From positions 124,001 through 188,000 of the forward strand of contig CAZFZN010000005.1 of the NCBI GenBank assembly GCA_964523105.1: DNA of 64,000 nucleotides, given 5' to 3'. Positions 35,001-42,500 of the stretch are shown in pieces. The notes beneath the pieces are model-generated. The model searched no databases. It was not told the origin of the DNA and was given only the letters and a program-made list of their open reading frames with translations. Numbering within the stretch: the stretch's first letter is position 1; every line of letters begins with the position of its first letter. The position numbers were made by a program, and so were the translations under genes. Origin of the DNA: V1-33 sp964523105 (GTDB lineage: Bacteria > Verrucomicrobiota > Verrucomicrobiia > Verrucomicrobiales > V1-33).

Positions 35001-37698
35001 GGGAGAGGACAGCGGGAACCTGACATTTGGCCGCCGCGTGCTGCGCGGAGCCGCCGCCGGCTGGCTCGACGGCGTGTGCCGCGAACTCGCCGGCGAGGAG
35101 GACCGCATCGAGGCCCTGCCGGAACCGCAGGGATCGCTGGTGCAGGCGCAGCTTCGCGGGATTCACAGTGAACTTTCGGCGGATGCAGGCCGGGAGGCGC
35201 GCGCGTTTCATGCATGGCTGTTCCGGGAACGGCTGGCGAAACAGCGGGAGGAGACGGAGCGGGGCGTGGAGGATTTTCTGAAACAGGCCGCGAATCACAG
35301 TTTTGAGAGCGCCGATGCGCTCGAGGCGGAGCTGGGAAGACTCCTCGATGGCATGGCGGAGGCGGCGCATCCGCGGGGACGCGAAGTCATCGCAGCGGCG
35401 GCGCGGGCCTTTGCTTCGCAGGAACTCCCCGGCGAGGAAGGCGCGTTGCTGGAGCTGCTTCAGGACCACGCGCAGGACTACACGGGCCGGCCGCCGTCAC
35501 ATGCACTGCCGTGGTTCACCGGACTCACGGCGGAAGCCATTCGTTGCGGCGAACCGGCGGCGGAGGCTTACGATAACAACTTTGGAGGCATCGGCGGAAT
35601 TCTGCTCCAAAGCGTGGACACCTCCGTGGAGGGCAGGCTGTCCGCCTTCATGGAACGGCTGGGGCCGTTTCTCCGCCCGGGCGATGCGCGCCTGTTCATG
35701 ATGTGTATGATGGAGAACCTTTCGCGGCAGTATCCCTGGCAGGAGGCTGAGCAGCGCTGCGCGGAGGGCGTGAAGTGGGCGGAGTTGCAGCGCGGGGTTT
35801 GTGCGTTCGAGGAATTGCGGCTCGAAATGGAAATGGCGCTGCGGTTTCATCTTTCCACCTGTGCCGCAACGGAGGCCCGCGCCGCGGCGGACGAGTCGTC
35901 CCTGCCGGTGGAGCAGCGGCATTACCTGACCATGCTGCGGGATGCGTCGCTTTCCGAACTGCTGCGCCTGACCCTCGGTGTCACGCTGTTCGAGAGCGCG
36001 TCCCTGCTGGATTCTCCCCACGGCGCCCTGCAGCCGGCGCTGGTGCATGAGGTGGCGCAGCTGCTGCGGCATTGCCTGACGGAACGGATCACGGTGACGC
36101 CGGCGCAGGAAGCCGGGGTGTTCACAGCCCTCGCGCTGCTGCCCGCGGGATCGCGCGATGCGGCGCTGGTGAAATCGCTTCTTCCTCTAACCACTCTGCC
36201 GCGGCTGCGCGGCGAAGCGAATGATTACAGCACATCGTCCGGACTGGTGGGACTGCTGCACCTCGCGCTGGAAGCCGGCGATGACGGAACGGTGGAGCGT
36301 CTGCTCGAAATGGACGGCCGTTTCCCGGGGCAGGGTGCCGTGGCCATGCTCGCGCGGCATGTCCGGGGGGGGCGGCTCGCCGCATTGCTCAAAGACCGTC
36401 CGGAAGTGCTGCAGAACAGTGACGACAGCTATACCTTCGGCGACTGGGATGCCGCGCTGCAAAGCCGGCTGCCGGACGTGCTGAAAGGGATCGCCGACCC
36501 CGTGCTGCGTTATGAAACGCTCGTGTGCCTGACACTTTCCGGCGATCCCGATCCGCTGCCGCCGGGACTCACGCCGCGTGCAGCGCGCCTCACTGAACTG
36601 GCGAAGTCCTTCGCCGCCGTTCCCTGGAAGGGATTGTCCGTGCGCGACCGGGTGCTGAGCCGTTTCATTTACTGGCACGACGCGGTGCCGGAGGAATTGA
36701 TGCCGGTGATTTCCGAATCCTGCGCACGCGTGCCGCTGACCGCCGTGCCTCACATGGACGAGAGCCGCGACAGCGAGTGGGCCGGATTCTCCGCCGTCGT
36801 CCTGAGCCGCGCCCTCGTCTCCGGCGACGGTGAGCCCCTGCTCGATGCGCTGCAGAGCCTGCTGCAGACGCCGCGCGCGGACTCCGGCGTGGTCAGCGGC
36901 ATCCTGCAGTCGCTGCTCGACTATCAACACATGGAACTGCTGCGGCGCTGGCCGGAACTGACTCCGGATGTCCGCTCCCGGCTCGGCGCATTCTGGCTGC
37001 GGCTGGCGGATGCGTGCGACGCCCCGTGGCTGCGGTCGGAGTGGATTAAGCAGATTCAGTTCGCGCTGCTCCTGCACGCGCTGGCGGAAAACATGGAGGA
37101 TTTCCGGTCATGGCACGCCGCGCTGCCGGAAACGGAGCGGCTCGTGCTGCGCCGCTATGCCGCGATGCTGGCGCCGGAGGAGTTTGTCAGGGAATTCGGC
37201 GGCGCCCTGGAGCAGATGCCCGGCACGCCGGAGGAGCAGCGCGCGCGCCGCCTCACCGTGTTCCGCGCGCTGGCGCTCAGTCCGCTCGAATCCGGTCCGG
37301 GAGTGAACTTCGATTCGCAGTATCTGAGCATGGAGGGAGCGACGCCGGAGGAATTCCTTACCCTGGAGGCCCCGCTCTGCGCGGAACTGCCGGAAGACGG
37401 CTGGCTGGCGGCCGCTTTTGCCAGAGTCCATGCCGCACGCGGCGCATGGGAACCGGTGTTGTTCCGCTGCCATGCGGCCCTGACAAAAATGAAGCCGGAG
37501 CGCGGCACCGCTTACGCTCCGCTGCTGGAACTGCGCGTGGAGGCGCTGGAACACACGGGACGCGGTGAAGCGGCGCTGCCGGAAATCCTCGCCCTGGCGG
37601 CGATGCCGGAGTCCCGTAGCCCCGGCCCCGATCCGTCGCGCGCCGCCGAGTCGCGGCTGCTGCGCCGCGTTTCCGGACCGGTCCCGCCGGAGAAGTGA
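29050..37698 (+). CDS. Giant exported TPR/alpha-solenoid protein (2882 aa)
   Basis: This is a single uninterrupted 8.6-kb gene. The start ATG 29050 opens a Sec signal (SSLLLLLAMSFAGAPPLVAG). The first third or so is built of TPR-like helical repeats, for example EVWYQKAVLESRTLDFASAIVSLEKCLALKP and ALMELSPGDRAVREEFIALLNGAGRTAEAV. The rest stays almost wholly alpha-helical and rich in A, L, E and R, with degenerate repeats and no catalytic motif I can see. It would form a very long superhelical scaffold in the periplasm or on the surface. Thirteen copies of the 7-mer CCTGACA/TGTCAGG lie within it in several frames. It is preceded by the putative RNA/attenuator at 28790. No specific function is recognised. 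Confidence 0.85.
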   Translation: MPGPRSSLLLLLAMSFAGAPPLVAGELNDKAARLLEPLQKRPGSGVLFERFVNAWLDSGTLEELGRFLTERAAADPSTANRLLLALFHSRQGETVKSLEQFRAALASDAGSAEVWYQKAVLESRTLDFASAIVSLEKCLALKPAGELPLQAAQLLGRLQARAGRSAQAIQTWRALMETRPDDEELREDILELQISESLWPAAQETAQALVEKTADPYRRVLRRMRLGDVLDRSGQRDRALETFAACLADTGAGSWLEKEILSQIEKLFRREDDLSGLRAYFTKLLETHAHRAGLQRAQARLLMEAGETDAAIACGRALMELSPGDRAVREEFIALLNGAGRTAEAVSQMAQLVAQAPDDLELRLTLAELKQAARDTEGALTALRDYAQRAGGREGTALRVAGLMDRWGATAEAVTTLRAALEKSDQPDVRQMLAALLHKSGRKEEALTEWQRIAAAGGLPQVQQTARAMQAHGEGAAAWELMMSAAPRAGSDAVFLTQLCALAEDPERARAVLPFAHRLVELARSASDLNHALDAARRAVVLSGQEDEFTAGLADSAASAQSLCLLAVLREGARDTPGAEAALEKARTLSPELALSQSARLWTMRGDFVRAAAAGEQWFNSPGGRQGHVAEMLASLQQRAGNPAEALRWTQEWRRLVPGAAAPVLAEARLLEALGRENEAFAVLRSAAGRMEDHADIQARLASFSLQAGRPAEALRVFSRLYEDAADLSGRMRWLGEWGEAAQAAGQLDSLIAQFEERRRENRGSIAPLMALAELHRIADNYESRRNALTEAARLKPDDPEIALEIARLESREGDTEAAIRTLRPMLSKDPSGRVASLLADLLINSGQLDEGIRLLTERTAASPGAAELAALSLARRDEEATALRFLLPHLEKHPADWRLQFLAALIEWRTGAHDAAVARLLPLLEAANPLARAGGSAVLTASPGYDDMVVRLMPPDVQRFFRVLQESNNLTGASYAQWAQSRQSPYTSLPAGLEELRDRAAALALELAKSAAEEKQSVWIAEIERRGYPFAKLMLELPPMRGLRPADRDYDFTELLRRYPDNRLLLALAANFTSFRNWREPADVALAEQAWKAFRTDAPRAAIYLALPGAGHGESPAAWESEVLAAAEELEHAPALLQSAAARSAGFSGSDEYRGVEISAPGPWQQRIVALLNRWRADQAGTAGNSGPAAAVRNMVFQMLARDCVVRGDAAALATLLESEWQEQSAAPPLAANDDDIAAPLGFPPWFVPGLSERLSYVLRSVVSAEVAAQTAPLVKDAVLRVLLAGKANGEALERAMQDVPPAASAPVVPLILHAAWAEKRGDFAAAAEHAVKALYSPVSQELRRRLDGALAWWAAKKGRPGDALHAAGREAVLRLRRDATTQERRAELATLMDRLGLTEEADRLMRQGKAAESALAATPDERLERLLDEGRNKEALPVLLSDLRGWARLKINSGGEPSRDTLMEWRTRVQANGLLPQVMQALLPPGATPQQTAEFAAACELTGDLIPAREHYEKALAAGVQKRVPQLLLSILVQSDHGAAMELLQRHPELLKPEAVQRWMQQMVSDRSRTARMEELLTASHFFERMLQELPPEHFGPGFPAATVLEFCGGEALAGEFHSVSEVASGNRLDLLGEPPSAAETERVRALAAERLASYARLAEAFARLPCLKSAAWQELEQSWSLLNKPPEELLALQLEMVLRELEPDRPERRGSVSPSQLPDLLDSLMLRAVKLERGGDFAAKIVPAVQRRFSPETAARLLKKWPLFECPREAFAAAAQRFLEQHGAKEWGTVIRAAHERGAGAELAPQLLTYYSNPDPKAKERNEDAFGIWCALLERLEGREAAERFFRDVMERLPGPAAGRAAVFKDASSLPLTTAILLTASLAQQESWTGYVMRWLRAEFIPHASAEVEESMADAFGDWTVSAPLFRLTGEGRLPEAKAYLDSLPLTGDLTDFYGVSGDVITYVARALQNLSAEQRGALGLGEDSGNLTFGRRVLRGAAAGWLDGVCRELAGEEDRIEALPEPQGSLVQAQLRGIHSELSADAGREARAFHAWLFRERLAKQREETERGVEDFLKQAANHSFESADALEAELGRLLDGMAEAAHPRGREVIAAAARAFASQELPGEEGALLELLQDHAQDYTGRPPSHALPWFTGLTAEAIRCGEPAAEAYDNNFGGIGGILLQSVDTSVEGRLSAFMERLGPFLRPGDARLFMMCMMENLSRQYPWQEAEQRCAEGVKWAELQRGVCAFEELRLEMEMALRFHLSTCAATEARAAADESSLPVEQRHYLTMLRDASLSELLRLTLGVTLFESASLLDSPHGALQPALVHEVAQLLRHCLTERITVTPAQEAGVFTALALLPAGSRDAALVKSLLPLTTLPRLRGEANDYSTSSGLVGLLHLALEAGDDGTVERLLEMDGRFPGQGAVAMLARHVRGGRLAALLKDRPEVLQNSDDSYTFGDWDAALQSRLPDVLKGIADPVLRYETLVCLTLSGDPDPLPPGLTPRAARLTELAKSFAAVPWKGLSVRDRVLSRFIYWHDAVPEELMPVISESCARVPLTAVPHMDESRDSEWAGFSAVVLSRALVSGDGEPLLDALQSLLQTPRADSGVVSGILQSLLDYQHMELLRRWPELTPDVRSRLGAFWLRLADACDAPWLRSEWIKQIQFALLLHALAENMEDFRSWHAALPETERLVLRRYAAMLAPEEFVREFGGALEQMPGTPEEQRARRLTVFRALALSPLESGPGVNFDSQYLSMEGATPEEFLTLEAPLCAELPEDGWLAAAFARVHAARGAWEPVLFRCHAALTKMKPERGTAYAPLLELRVEALEHTGRGEAALPEILALAAMPESRSPGPDPSRAAESRLLRRVSGPVPPEK

Positions 37699-37744
37699 GG
37701 CGCGTTCAGCTTGAGAAGGCTCCGGGCGCGGGTTAGAACGATGC

Positions 37745-38548
37745 GTGCCAGCTCACTTCGCCGGACTTCTCAGCAATTTCGTTCTCAATCCGATCCTCCG
37801 GCCGGTGCTGCGCATTCTCACCGGGCTCGGGGCGATCCCGCTGTTCCGCTTCATCGTGCGGCGCATCTTCCGGGTGCAAACCACCACTGCGGAACTGGAG
37901 CGCGATCTCGAACTCTGGTTCCGCGGCGCCGTGCTCATGCTCGCCGCCACCGCCAATATGGAATCCTATCTCTTCGGCTGGACGCCGTGGTACCAGCAGT
38001 CGGGCGAAACCGTCTGGCAGACGCTCATCCTGCGCCTGCTGCTCGCCGTGGGCGTCATCGAATCCATGCCCGACGAGGACGTCTTTGCGATTCTCCACCG
38101 CGGGCCGCCGAAGCTGAGACTGACCAGAAAAGCGGGATGGAGCGAGGCCTGGCGCAGGCGCCGCGACATCCTGCGCGGTCTCGGCATCCTCCACCTGCGG
38201 CGCTCCACGCCCGTGTTTGCCATCATGGCGGTGATCTTCGGCGGGGAGTCGGCGCTCGCGAGCGCGGGCGCCGACCAGGTGCTGGAAGTCCACCGGCTCG
38301 CCGAACTCGAGCGCCTCACGCAACTCCACCGCACCGTCGGCTGGTGGTGCTACGCTCTGGCCATCGCGCAGTACCTCGTCATCGCGCTCATCACGCAGCG
38401 CGACCGCATCGCCGGACTGCTCGAAACCTTCGACCGCGAAGCCTCCGCCATCCGCCGGGAAATGATCGTCGGCGCCGCCTCCTCGGCCGTGGTCACCAAC
38501 GGCGACGACGACGAAGAAGATCTCCACTGCGGCCGCCGTCACGACTGA
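37745..38548 (+). CDS. Multi-pass membrane protein, unknown
   Basis: This 267-residue protein starts with GTG at 37745, 46 bases after the giant TPR gene. Four hydrophobic segments are visible (about residues 58-80, 88-106, 154-168 and 194-214, the last WWCYALAIAQYLVIALI). They are separated by arginine-rich loops (RRRRDILRGLG), and the tail is acidic and soluble (NGDDDEEDL). The two terminal regions look cytoplasmic by the positive-inside rule. I do not recognise a family. The close spacing behind the giant gene hints at a shared transcript, perhaps with the membrane protein anchoring it, which is only an inference. A second overlapping frame (37711-38565) is very rich in R, P and H and is rejected. 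Confidence 0.62.
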   Translation: MPAHFAGLLSNFVLNPILRPVLRILTGLGAIPLFRFIVRRIFRVQTTTAELERDLELWFRGAVLMLAATANMESYLFGWTPWYQQSGETVWQTLILRLLLAVGVIESMPDEDVFAILHRGPPKLRLTRKAGWSEAWRRRRDILRGLGILHLRRSTPVFAIMAVIFGGESALASAGADQVLEVHRLAELERLTQLHRTVGWWCYALAIAQYLVIALITQRDRIAGLLETFDREASAIRREMIVGAASSAVVTNGDDDEEDLHCGRRHD

Positions 38549-38575
38549 TCCATCACCAGGCGTGAACCACCCCCG

Positions 38576-39103
38576 TCAGCCCGACCCGTCATCCGCCGCA
38601 CCGCCGGCCGCGGGAATCCGGGACGGGAATCCGGGAACAACCGCCACAACGCGGGGTTCACGATTCGGGACCGGCTGGCAGCGCGGCTGCAGTTCTCCCG
38701 GCTCCCATTTTTCCATCCCAATTTCGCAGGATGGAGCGGGAAAGCTGACACGATAACTGCGTGCCGTTTGATAGGCGGGCACCTTCTTCACTACGGTGGC
38801 GGAGACGCGCAGTGCCTTTTTCCAGTATGGCGGGTTGTTGCGGGCATCCACCGACCCGGCGGCGCGCTGCTCCAGCCGTTGCTCGATTTCCAGCCGTTCC
38901 GTCTGAAGTTCGCTGATCCTGCCCTCGATCCCCGCTTCTGTGCCCTCAAGTTCCTCGATTTCGCATTCCAGCGCGGGGACCTCGTTGCGCAGCGCGGTGT
39001 TCTCCTCTTCAAGCTTTGTCTGCGCTGCGTCGAGGGCAGCCAGATCCGCCTGCAGGTAATCATTGCTGCGCGTGAGCCCGTGCGACAGGTAGAGCGTGTC
39101 CAT
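38576..39103 (-). CDS. Coiled-coil protein, uncertain
   Basis: This is a 175-residue candidate on the minus strand. From ATG 39103 (MDTLYLSHGLTRSNDY), residues about 15-75 form a clear heptad-like, charged coiled coil (TKLEEENTALRNEV, ISELQTERLEIEQRLEQR), followed by a basic, proline-rich tail. The opposite strand is also open (38768-39346) and its 3' part looks protein-like, so the locus is ambiguous. No signal peptide or ribosome-binding site was found for either choice. The frame continues upstream to 39229, which would give a longer form. It may be a decaying gene. Confidence 0.4.
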   Translation of the reverse strand: MDTLYLSHGLTRSNDYLQADLAALDAAQTKLEEENTALRNEVPALECEIEELEGTEAGIEGRISELQTERLEIEQRLEQRAAGSVDARNNPPYWKKALRVSATVVKKVPAYQTARSYRVSFPAPSCEIGMEKWEPGELQPRCQPVPNREPRVVAVVPGFPSRIPAAGGAADDGSG

Positions 39104-39129
39104 GACCCGGGTGACGGCCGCGCCGTTTC

Positions 39130-39346
39130 TCGCGAATGGCGGCTGCCGGGTTCCGAGCTCCGGGGGCTTGTCCTGACACCCGATGGCCGCACCGCAGTGA
39201 CCAGCGATTTTCGGCTGCCCGGATTTCAAATCCTGTCACTGCCCGGGGCGGAGGCAGTCCCGGCGGCTCTCAGCGCGGACGACGAGCGTCTGCTGCTGGA
39301 ACTGAATGCCGGCGGCAGTTTCGCGGGAGGCGCCTTCGTGCGTTAG
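39130..39346 (+). pseudogene. Possible remnant of a WD40-like protein C-terminus
   Basis: In the + strand frame ending at 39346 the sequence LRGLVLTPDGRTAVTSDF, followed by LPGFQILSLPG and SADDERLLLELN, reads like beta-propeller blades (compare 'LAFSPDGRTLAT' in WD40-type proteins). Upstream in the same frame the sequence is only the complement of the coiled-coil frame and has no domain sense. A truncated, recombined gene fragment is the simplest reading, with low confidence. Confidence 0.3.
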
Positions 39347-39423
39347 GCGACTCAGGCATGCTTTGAGGGATGGCGGGCTTTTCGCCTCCGCAACCCTGCG
39401 TACCAACCATGGCGCGGCGCGGA

Positions 39424-40545
39424 TTATTGTGAGGCGGAGGGCAGTGGCGGGGCTGGCGCGGGCTGGGCCATGAGCCAGGCGGCCGCCTTCATATCGCCCT
39501 CGAAAGCGTAAAGGCGCCAGTACTCCAGATAGATTTCTGACGTGGCGTGCACCGGTCGGTCCCTGGTCTCGAGGCGCAGGCCGCCGATGCGGATGAGTTC
39601 GGCGCGCTCGTTGTCGGCGTATTCCTTCCACTCGCCCGCAGTATAGCCGCCGGGGGAGAAATCCCAGTCGTCGGGGAGGCGGGAGAGAATGGCGCTGAGG
39701 TAGCGGTTGCCGGTGACTTCTTCGCTGTAAGAGGCCGGCAGGTCGGTGGTGCCGCGCTGATTGAGATGAGCGGCGAGGGCGGAGCGGCCGATGCGGGAGA
39801 CGGCGTCGACGTCCCCGGCGTCGCTGGCTTTTTCCATGAGGAATGTGAGGGCCGGCTGGGCGGTATCGTAGTAGAGGCCGCGGAGGCGTTGGTGGCGGAG
39901 GAAGTCGAAATGGGTGCGGGCGATCTGCCCCGGGGGCAGTCCGCAGGCGGTGGCGACGGCGGTGAGGGTGGTGATGCGGGATTCGGTGCGGCCCTCGCGC
40001 GGGAGTCCGATGGCGGTGGCGCCGCGCAGGGCAGTAAGGCCTGCGTCGTTGTCGCCGGCATCGAAGAGAGCCCAGGCTTTGAGATAGTGGCCGTCGGGGT
40101 TGCCGGGATCGGCGGCGAGGAGCTTCTCAATCCAGGGGAGCGCGTCCTTTTTGGTGCGAATCTGGAGTTCGACCATGGCGCGCAGGACGTGAGGGTTGTC
40201 AGGAAAGCGGCGGGCGGCTTCCTCAAGGAGTTCGTTGTCCCAATTGAGATCCCACAGGGCGACGAGGCCGGCGGCATCGCGCCCGCGTGCAGCGAGCCAG
40301 CGCTCCGCGGGCTCACGGATGCCGTCGCGAAACTCCGCGCTGGTGCGGAGCGGCGGCCAGTCGGTGCCGTCTGAGGCGGCAGCGGCACCGGCGGCGGTCT
40401 TGTCAGGCAATGGCGACTTGTGCTCCGGCGGTGCGTGAGCCCGGCGCGGCGCGGGATCGGGTTCCCGCGTGAGGAGGAAGCAGCACCAGAGGAATGCCGC
40501 GCCCGCAGCACAGACGGCGAAGATGCGGAGGGGCTTCGGATTCAT
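39424..40545 (-). CDS. Membrane-anchored TPR-like protein
   Basis: This is a 373-residue protein with one N-terminal hydrophobic helix (IFAVCAAGAAFLWCCFLL) and a proline- and alanine-rich linker. A helical repeat region (about 85-220) follows, with sequences such as LLEEAARRFPDNPHVLRAMVELQIRTKKDALPWIEKLLAADPGNPDGHYLKAWALFDAGDNDAGL that fit TPR units. The C-terminal 150 residues are not recognised. It probably acts as a periplasmic or membrane-bound protein-interaction factor. It lies upstream of nothing on its own strand for about 100 bases; the NlpC/P60 gene follows on the same strand in the opposite order. A second frame across it (39489-40511) is a serine/proline-rich shadow. Confidence 0.72.
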   Translation of the reverse strand: MNPKPLRIFAVCAAGAAFLWCCFLLTREPDPAPRRAHAPPEHKSPLPDKTAAGAAAASDGTDWPPLRTSAEFRDGIREPAERWLAARGRDAAGLVALWDLNWDNELLEEAARRFPDNPHVLRAMVELQIRTKKDALPWIEKLLAADPGNPDGHYLKAWALFDAGDNDAGLTALRGATAIGLPREGRTESRITTLTAVATACGLPPGQIARTHFDFLRHQRLRGLYYDTAQPALTFLMEKASDAGDVDAVSRIGRSALAAHLNQRGTTDLPASYSEEVTGNRYLSAILSRLPDDWDFSPGGYTAGEWKEYADNERAELIRIGGLRLETRDRPVHATSEIYLEYWRLYAFEGDMKAAAWLMAQPAPAPPLPSASQ

Positions 40546-40637
40546 GGACGCAGGACCGGCGGAAACGCAGCAAGTTCCGCGCAGGGCATGCGCTTGGCGA
40601 ACTCTTTCCTTTCGTGGAGAGCGACGGCGGTTGACGG

Positions 40638-41138
40638 CTAGAGCCCGGGCGGGTGGCGCATCTTGAAGCCTTTGGTGCTGCGCGGCTTCATCATCCAGCG
40701 CGGGCCGACGTGGCCGCTGCCGTTGCTGGTGGTGTCGAAGCGGACGCCGCAGATGGTCATGAAGACGTGGCCGTCGCGGACATAAATGGTGATGTATTTG
40801 CCGGGACCGGATTTGCCGTACTTGAGGAAGCCCTTGCTGGGCATGGAGCCGTTCATGAGGCCGGCTTTGCGCAGCACGTGGGAAACCGTGCCGGAACAGT
40901 CGAGCCCGTAGCAGGGCCGGCCGTGGCCGCCGCCGAACTGATAGGGCAGATGCTTGATCTCATTGGCGGCCTGAATGGCGCGTTTGACGGCGGACGGGGC
41001 GTTGTCGGGGGGGACGACGTCACCGTTGACGATGGCAGCCTGCGGCCCCCGGTAGGAGGAGGCGGTGGACTTGGGTGTGGAGCCGCAACTGCACAGCAGG
41101 CCCAGTGCAAGGGCGGCCAAGGGTCGGTAGAGGAACAT
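40638..41138 (-). CDS. NlpC/P60-family lipoprotein, probable peptidoglycan hydrolase
   Basis: This is a 166-residue protein. The N-terminus MFLYRPLAALALGLLCSC is a lipoprotein signal with lipobox LCSC. The catalytic domain shows YGLDCSGTVSHVLRKAG with the nucleophile cysteine and RDGHVFMTICG with the catalytic histidine, the pattern of gamma-D-glutamyl-diamino-acid endopeptidases. The domain is compact, starting with the typical substrate-side LPYQFGGGHG. It likely trims peptide stems of the wall from an envelope membrane anchor. No cell-wall gene is adjacent. Confidence 0.85.
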   Translation of the reverse strand: MFLYRPLAALALGLLCSCGSTPKSTASSYRGPQAAIVNGDVVPPDNAPSAVKRAIQAANEIKHLPYQFGGGHGRPCYGLDCSGTVSHVLRKAGLMNGSMPSKGFLKYGKSGPGKYITIYVRDGHVFMTICGVRFDTTSNGSGHVGPRWMMKPRSTKGFKMRHPPGL

Positions 41139-41192
41139 GCGCGGGAGTTATAGTTTCCCGGGGCGGGAGGTGCAAGGCGGGGTTGGGGGCCG

Positions 41193-41223
<31 letters not shown>

Positions 41224-41389
41224 GCTCGTGCTGGCGGGACGGGAGAACAGCGAACACGGAACATCCAGCATCGAAGGCTTGAACTGCCCACGGCCTGCGC
41301 TTTGCGCCGTTCAAATGGACGTTCGATGTTCTCTTTGACGAACCAACTGAGCACAGCCACGTGAGTACGCCGCTGCACAGACCCGCAAC

Positions 41390-42475
41390 CTATTCCACGC
41401 CCATTTCCTGCTTCATCTCCTTTGTCAGGAACTTGGTGAAGCGGGCTTTGTCGATGGCTTTCATGTAGGCTTCCATGGGCGTGACGACTCCCTCCTGGAG
41501 GCGTTTGAAGATGGCCTGGTCCATGAACTGCATGCCGAGGGCGGCGCCGCCGGTGATGACGTCGGTGAGCTTTTGCGTGGCACCCTCGCGGATGATGGCG
41601 CCGACGGCCGGCGTGGCGAAGAGGATTTCATTGACGGCGAGGCGGCCTTTGCCGTCGGCTTTCTTCATGAGCAGCTGGGCGACGACGCCGCGCAGTGATG
41701 CGGAAAGCATGGTGCGCACCTGCGCCTGCTGTTCTGCGGGGAAGACGTCCACGAGACGGTCCACGGTCTTGCGGGCATTGTTGGTGTGCAGCGTGCCGAA
41801 GACGAGCAGGCCGGTTTCCGCCGCCGTGAGCGCGAGCTGGATGGTTTCGAGGTCGCGCATTTCACCGACGAGCACGATGTCGGCGTCCTCACGAAGAGCC
41901 GCGCGCAGTCCGTCGGCAAAAGTCGGCGTCTGCATCGGCACCTCACGCTGGGTGATGATGCTCTTCCGGTTGCTGTGCACGAATTCGATCGGCTCCTCGA
42001 CCGTGATAATGTGTCGCGCGTAATTCTGATTCACGTAATCGATGAGCGCGGCCAGCGTGGTGGACTTGCCGGAGCCGGTGGGGCCCGTGATGAGAACCAG
42101 CCCGCTGCGCATTTCGGCAAAGCGCTTGATAACGGGCGGCACGCCGAGCTGCTCGATAGTGGCGATTTTGGTGGGGATGATCCGGAAGACGCAGGCGTGA
42201 CCGAGGTTCTGCTTGAAGTAGTTGCAGCGGAAGCGGTTGTCCTCGTCCATTTCCCATGCGAAGTCGAGGTCGCCGCGGCTGAGGTATTTCTCCCAGCCGC
42301 GCGGCTCGCAGATTTCGTGCATCATGGCCTCCATCTCCTCTTTGGTGAGGATTTCCGTGTCGATGGGCTTGATGCCGCCGTGCACGCGGATTTTCGGCAC
42401 CTGGCCTTCGGACAAATGGAGGTCGGAGCCACCGGCCTCGATGAGCTTGTGAAAGTATTTCTTGATGGCTGCCAT
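41390..42475 (-). CDS. pilT: Twitching motility ATPase PilT
   Basis: This is a 361-residue type IV pilus retraction ATPase of standard length. It shows the N-terminal SDLHLSEGQVPKIRV (PAS-like domain), Walker A GPTGSGKST, the Asp box TVEEPIE, Walker B ILVGEMRDLETI and the His box TLHTNNA. A hexamer at the inner membrane depolymerises the pilus. The gene is followed upstream on the same strand by a second PilT-type ATPase, 25 bases away, which suggests an operon. No pilin or pilus assembly gene is in the window. Confidence 0.95.
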   Translation of the reverse strand: MAAIKKYFHKLIEAGGSDLHLSEGQVPKIRVHGGIKPIDTEILTKEEMEAMMHEICEPRGWEKYLSRGDLDFAWEMDEDNRFRCNYFKQNLGHACVFRIIPTKIATIEQLGVPPVIKRFAEMRSGLVLITGPTGSGKSTTLAALIDYVNQNYARHIITVEEPIEFVHSNRKSIITQREVPMQTPTFADGLRAALREDADIVLVGEMRDLETIQLALTAAETGLLVFGTLHTNNARKTVDRLVDVFPAEQQAQVRTMLSASLRGVVAQLLMKKADGKGRLAVNEILFATPAVGAIIREGATQKLTDVITGGAALGMQFMDQAIFKRLQEGVVTPMEAYMKAIDKARFTKFLTKEMKQEMGVE

Positions 42476-42500
42476 GAGCGGTGGCGGAAGGGCAGGGGGG

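Noticed and set aside
33928..35469. A 513-residue minus-strand frame inside the giant TPR gene
   Set aside because: It is rich in R, Q and H without domains, and the + strand gene is continuous and has a signal peptide.
39489..40511. A 340-residue second frame on the same strand as the TPR-like gene
   Set aside because: It is a Ser/Pro/Ala low-complexity product of frame-shifted GC-rich codons; the other frame has a membrane anchor and TPR-like helices.
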